Of a stretch of DNA of 64,000 nt, positions 62,849-64,000 are shown piece by piece. How positions within the stretch are numbered: the stretch's first letter is position 1; every line of letters starts with the position of its first letter. This DNA is from Celeribacter indicus. GTDB lineage: Bacteria; Pseudomonadota; Alphaproteobacteria; Rhodobacterales; Rhodobacteraceae. A program made the position numbers and the translations under genes. The stretch spans positions 537,001 through 601,000 of the forward strand of contig NZ_CP004393.1 in the NCBI RefSeq assembly GCF_000819565.1, given 5' to 3'. The notes beneath the pieces were generated by a model that saw only the letters and a list, made by a program, of their open reading frames with translations, was not told the DNA's origin and ran no database searches.

Positions 62849-64000
62849 TCACTGGAGATCGGAAAAGGCCTCCGTCAGCCTTTCGCAGGCGCGCTCCACG
62901 AGGCTGCGCGGCATCGCGAGGTTGAAACGCAGAAAATCCTCGCCTCCCGTGCCGAAGGTGGGCCCATGGTTGGGGGCGATCCGCGCCTCCTCCTGCACGC
63001 GCCGGAGGATCTCCTCCCGCGCCATGCCGGTGCCGGAAAAGTCGACCCATGCAAGATATGTCGCCTCGAGCGGCATCGAGTGCACGCCTGGCAGCGCATT
63101 CACCGCGGCGTCGAACAGGCGGCGGTTTCCATCGAGATAGGCGGTGAGCCGGTCGACCCAGGCGGCGCCCTCGGGGCTGTAGGCGGCCATCGCCATCTCG
63201 ATCCCGAAGGAATTGGGCGAAATGCCGAGCCCGGCCATCCGCGCCGCGAACCGCCCGCGCAGCGTCTCGTCGGCGATGATGACATTTCCGACATGCGAAC
63301 CCGCGATGTTGAAAGTCTTCGTCGTCGCGCTCAGCATCACGAGCCGGTCTTCGACGCCGTCCACCAGCGCCATCGGCGTATGGTGATGTCCCGGCATCAG
63401 GAGGTCGTGGTGAATTTCGTCCGACACGAGGATCAGGTCGTGGCGGCGGCAGAAGTCCGCGACGCCCTCGAGTTCGGCGGGGGTCCAGACGCGCCCGCCG
63501 GGATTGTGCGGCGAGCAAAGCACGAGCATCTTTTCGCGCCCGGTCATGCGCGCGCCCCAGGCGTCGAAATCCATCTCGTACCGACCGTCGCGGAGCGCGA
63601 GCGGGCATTCCGCGACGTGCCGTCCGGCGGCTTTGATCACCCGGTGAAAGGCGTGGTAGACCGGCGTCATGAGAACGACACCGTCGCCCGGCAGGGTGAA
63701 GGCGTCGACGCACATCGCCGTGCCGTTGACAAGCCCGTGCGTCGTGAAGATCCATTCGTCCTCCACGCGCCAGCCGTGGCGCTCCCGCATCCACCACCGG
63801 ATCGCCGCGTGGTAGTCGCCCGGATCCCCGTAATAGCCGTAGATGCCGTGATCGGCCATGCGGCGCACCGCGTCCTGCACCACGGCAGGCGGGCGAAAGT
63901 CCATGTCCGCGACCCACATGGCGATCCCGTCCCGCGCCGGCACGCCATAAAGCGGCTCCATCATGTCCCATTTCGCGCAATGGGTGCCGAAGCGGGGGAT
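62849..64000 (-). CDS. MalY/PatB-type PLP-dependent C-S lyase, 5' end outside window
   Basis: A class I/II aminotransferase-fold enzyme, probably cystathionine beta-lyase or PatB-like. Family marks: ARDGIAMWVADMDFRPP, LCSPHNPGGRVWTPAEL, SDEIHHDLLMPGHHH, and PLP Lys in SATTKTFNIAGSHVG. An ATG exists at 63964, but the frame continues upstream as RFGTHCAKWDMMEPLYG, the usual family N-terminus, so the true start is just beyond base 64000. At least 383 residues are encoded here. Confidence 0.93.
   Translation of the reverse strand: MPRFGTHCAKWDMMEPLYGVPARDGIAMWVADMDFRPPAVVQDAVRRMADHGIYGYYGDPGDYHAAIRWWMRERHGWRVEDEWIFTTHGLVNGTAMCVDAFTLPGDGVVLMTPVYHAFHRVIKAAGRHVAECPLALRDGRYEMDFDAWGARMTGREKMLVLCSPHNPGGRVWTPAELEGVADFCRRHDLILVSDEIHHDLLMPGHHHTPMALVDGVEDRLVMLSATTKTFNIAGSHVGNVIIADETLRGRFAARMAGLGISPNSFGIEMAMAAYSPEGAAWVDRLTAYLDGNRRLFDAAVNALPGVHSMPLEATYLAWVDFSGTGMAREEILRRVQEEARIAPNHGPTFGTGGEDFLRFNLAMPRSLVERACERLTEAFSDLQ

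Overview
The window reads as chromosomal DNA of a GC-rich alphaproteobacterium of the order Rhodobacterales (Rhodobacteraceae/Roseobacter group). I infer this from gene content and protein character: DUF2794, DUF6478, accD overlapping folC, a PrtD-like type I exporter, MbfA with an iron-box dyad, FnrL-type and NtrC-type dyads, and cobalamin genes. The genus cannot be fixed from sequence alone. Almost all of the window is housekeeping or envelope gene content. Only the left edge (bases 1-700) looks like accessory DNA.

Layout. 1-1.2 kb: tail of an IS630-type transposase, a 451-bp gap with four 11-bp repeats, then two small unknown genes. 1.2-9.2 kb: carbonic anhydrase, an unknown helical protein, leucyl aminopeptidase coupled to an NlpC/P60 hydrolase, DUF2794, cytochrome c', an I78-type lipoprotein coupled to an AefR-like TetR regulator, then mbfA (iron export) preceded by two paired palindromes and an Irr box, YaiI and a HAD hydrolase. 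9.2-16.8 kb: MFS transporter, ZapE, a luciferase-like oxidoreductase, folC-accD, a CPBP protease and a lipoprotein. 16.9-29.5 kb: DUF6478, dienoyl-CoA reductase, LysR, OmpA-like, GNAT, CinA-like, sfsA, map, HAD-rsmD-ferredoxin reductase, peroxiredoxin.

28.3-35.0 kb, minus strand: a tight gene row running type I exporter ATPase, HlyD adaptor, RidA, GDPD, FemAB-like, PhhB, MscS. Divergent from it are mlaA and a MlaC-like gene. 36.6-41.7 kb: class A penicillin-binding protein, divergent from glnK-amtB, and a secreted lysozyme-like protein. 41.8-47.6 kb: aminotransferase-sulfurtransferase, smpB, dapA, soluble lytic transglycosylase. 47.6-53.7 kb: DMT transporter-mnmD facing an MnmC-like oxidase half, then lrgA-lrgB-cobO, an FNR box, a MOSC protein and a lipoprotein. 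53.7-64 kb: a 50-residue basic protein, smc, an MltB-like transglycosylase, cbiB-cobC with a 12-G tract upstream, a response regulator, a glutathionyl-hydroquinone reductase and a MalY-type lyase cut by the window end.

Themes are cell-wall turnover (PBP1A, three lytic enzymes, NlpC/P60, a FemAB-like protein), iron handling, nitrogen sensing, and cobalamin assembly (cobO, cbiB, cobC). I did not find a complete new multi-gene defence or mobile system, a CRISPR array, rRNA or a convincing tRNA. The most unusual signals are regulatory: the two-operator/Irr-box arrangement at tetR-mbfA with a terminator in the presumed tetR leader; a perfect FNR box by lrgAB-cobO; a homopolymer upstream of cobC; a candidate small RNA or attenuator before cytochrome c'; and short repeats shared between distant gene ends.
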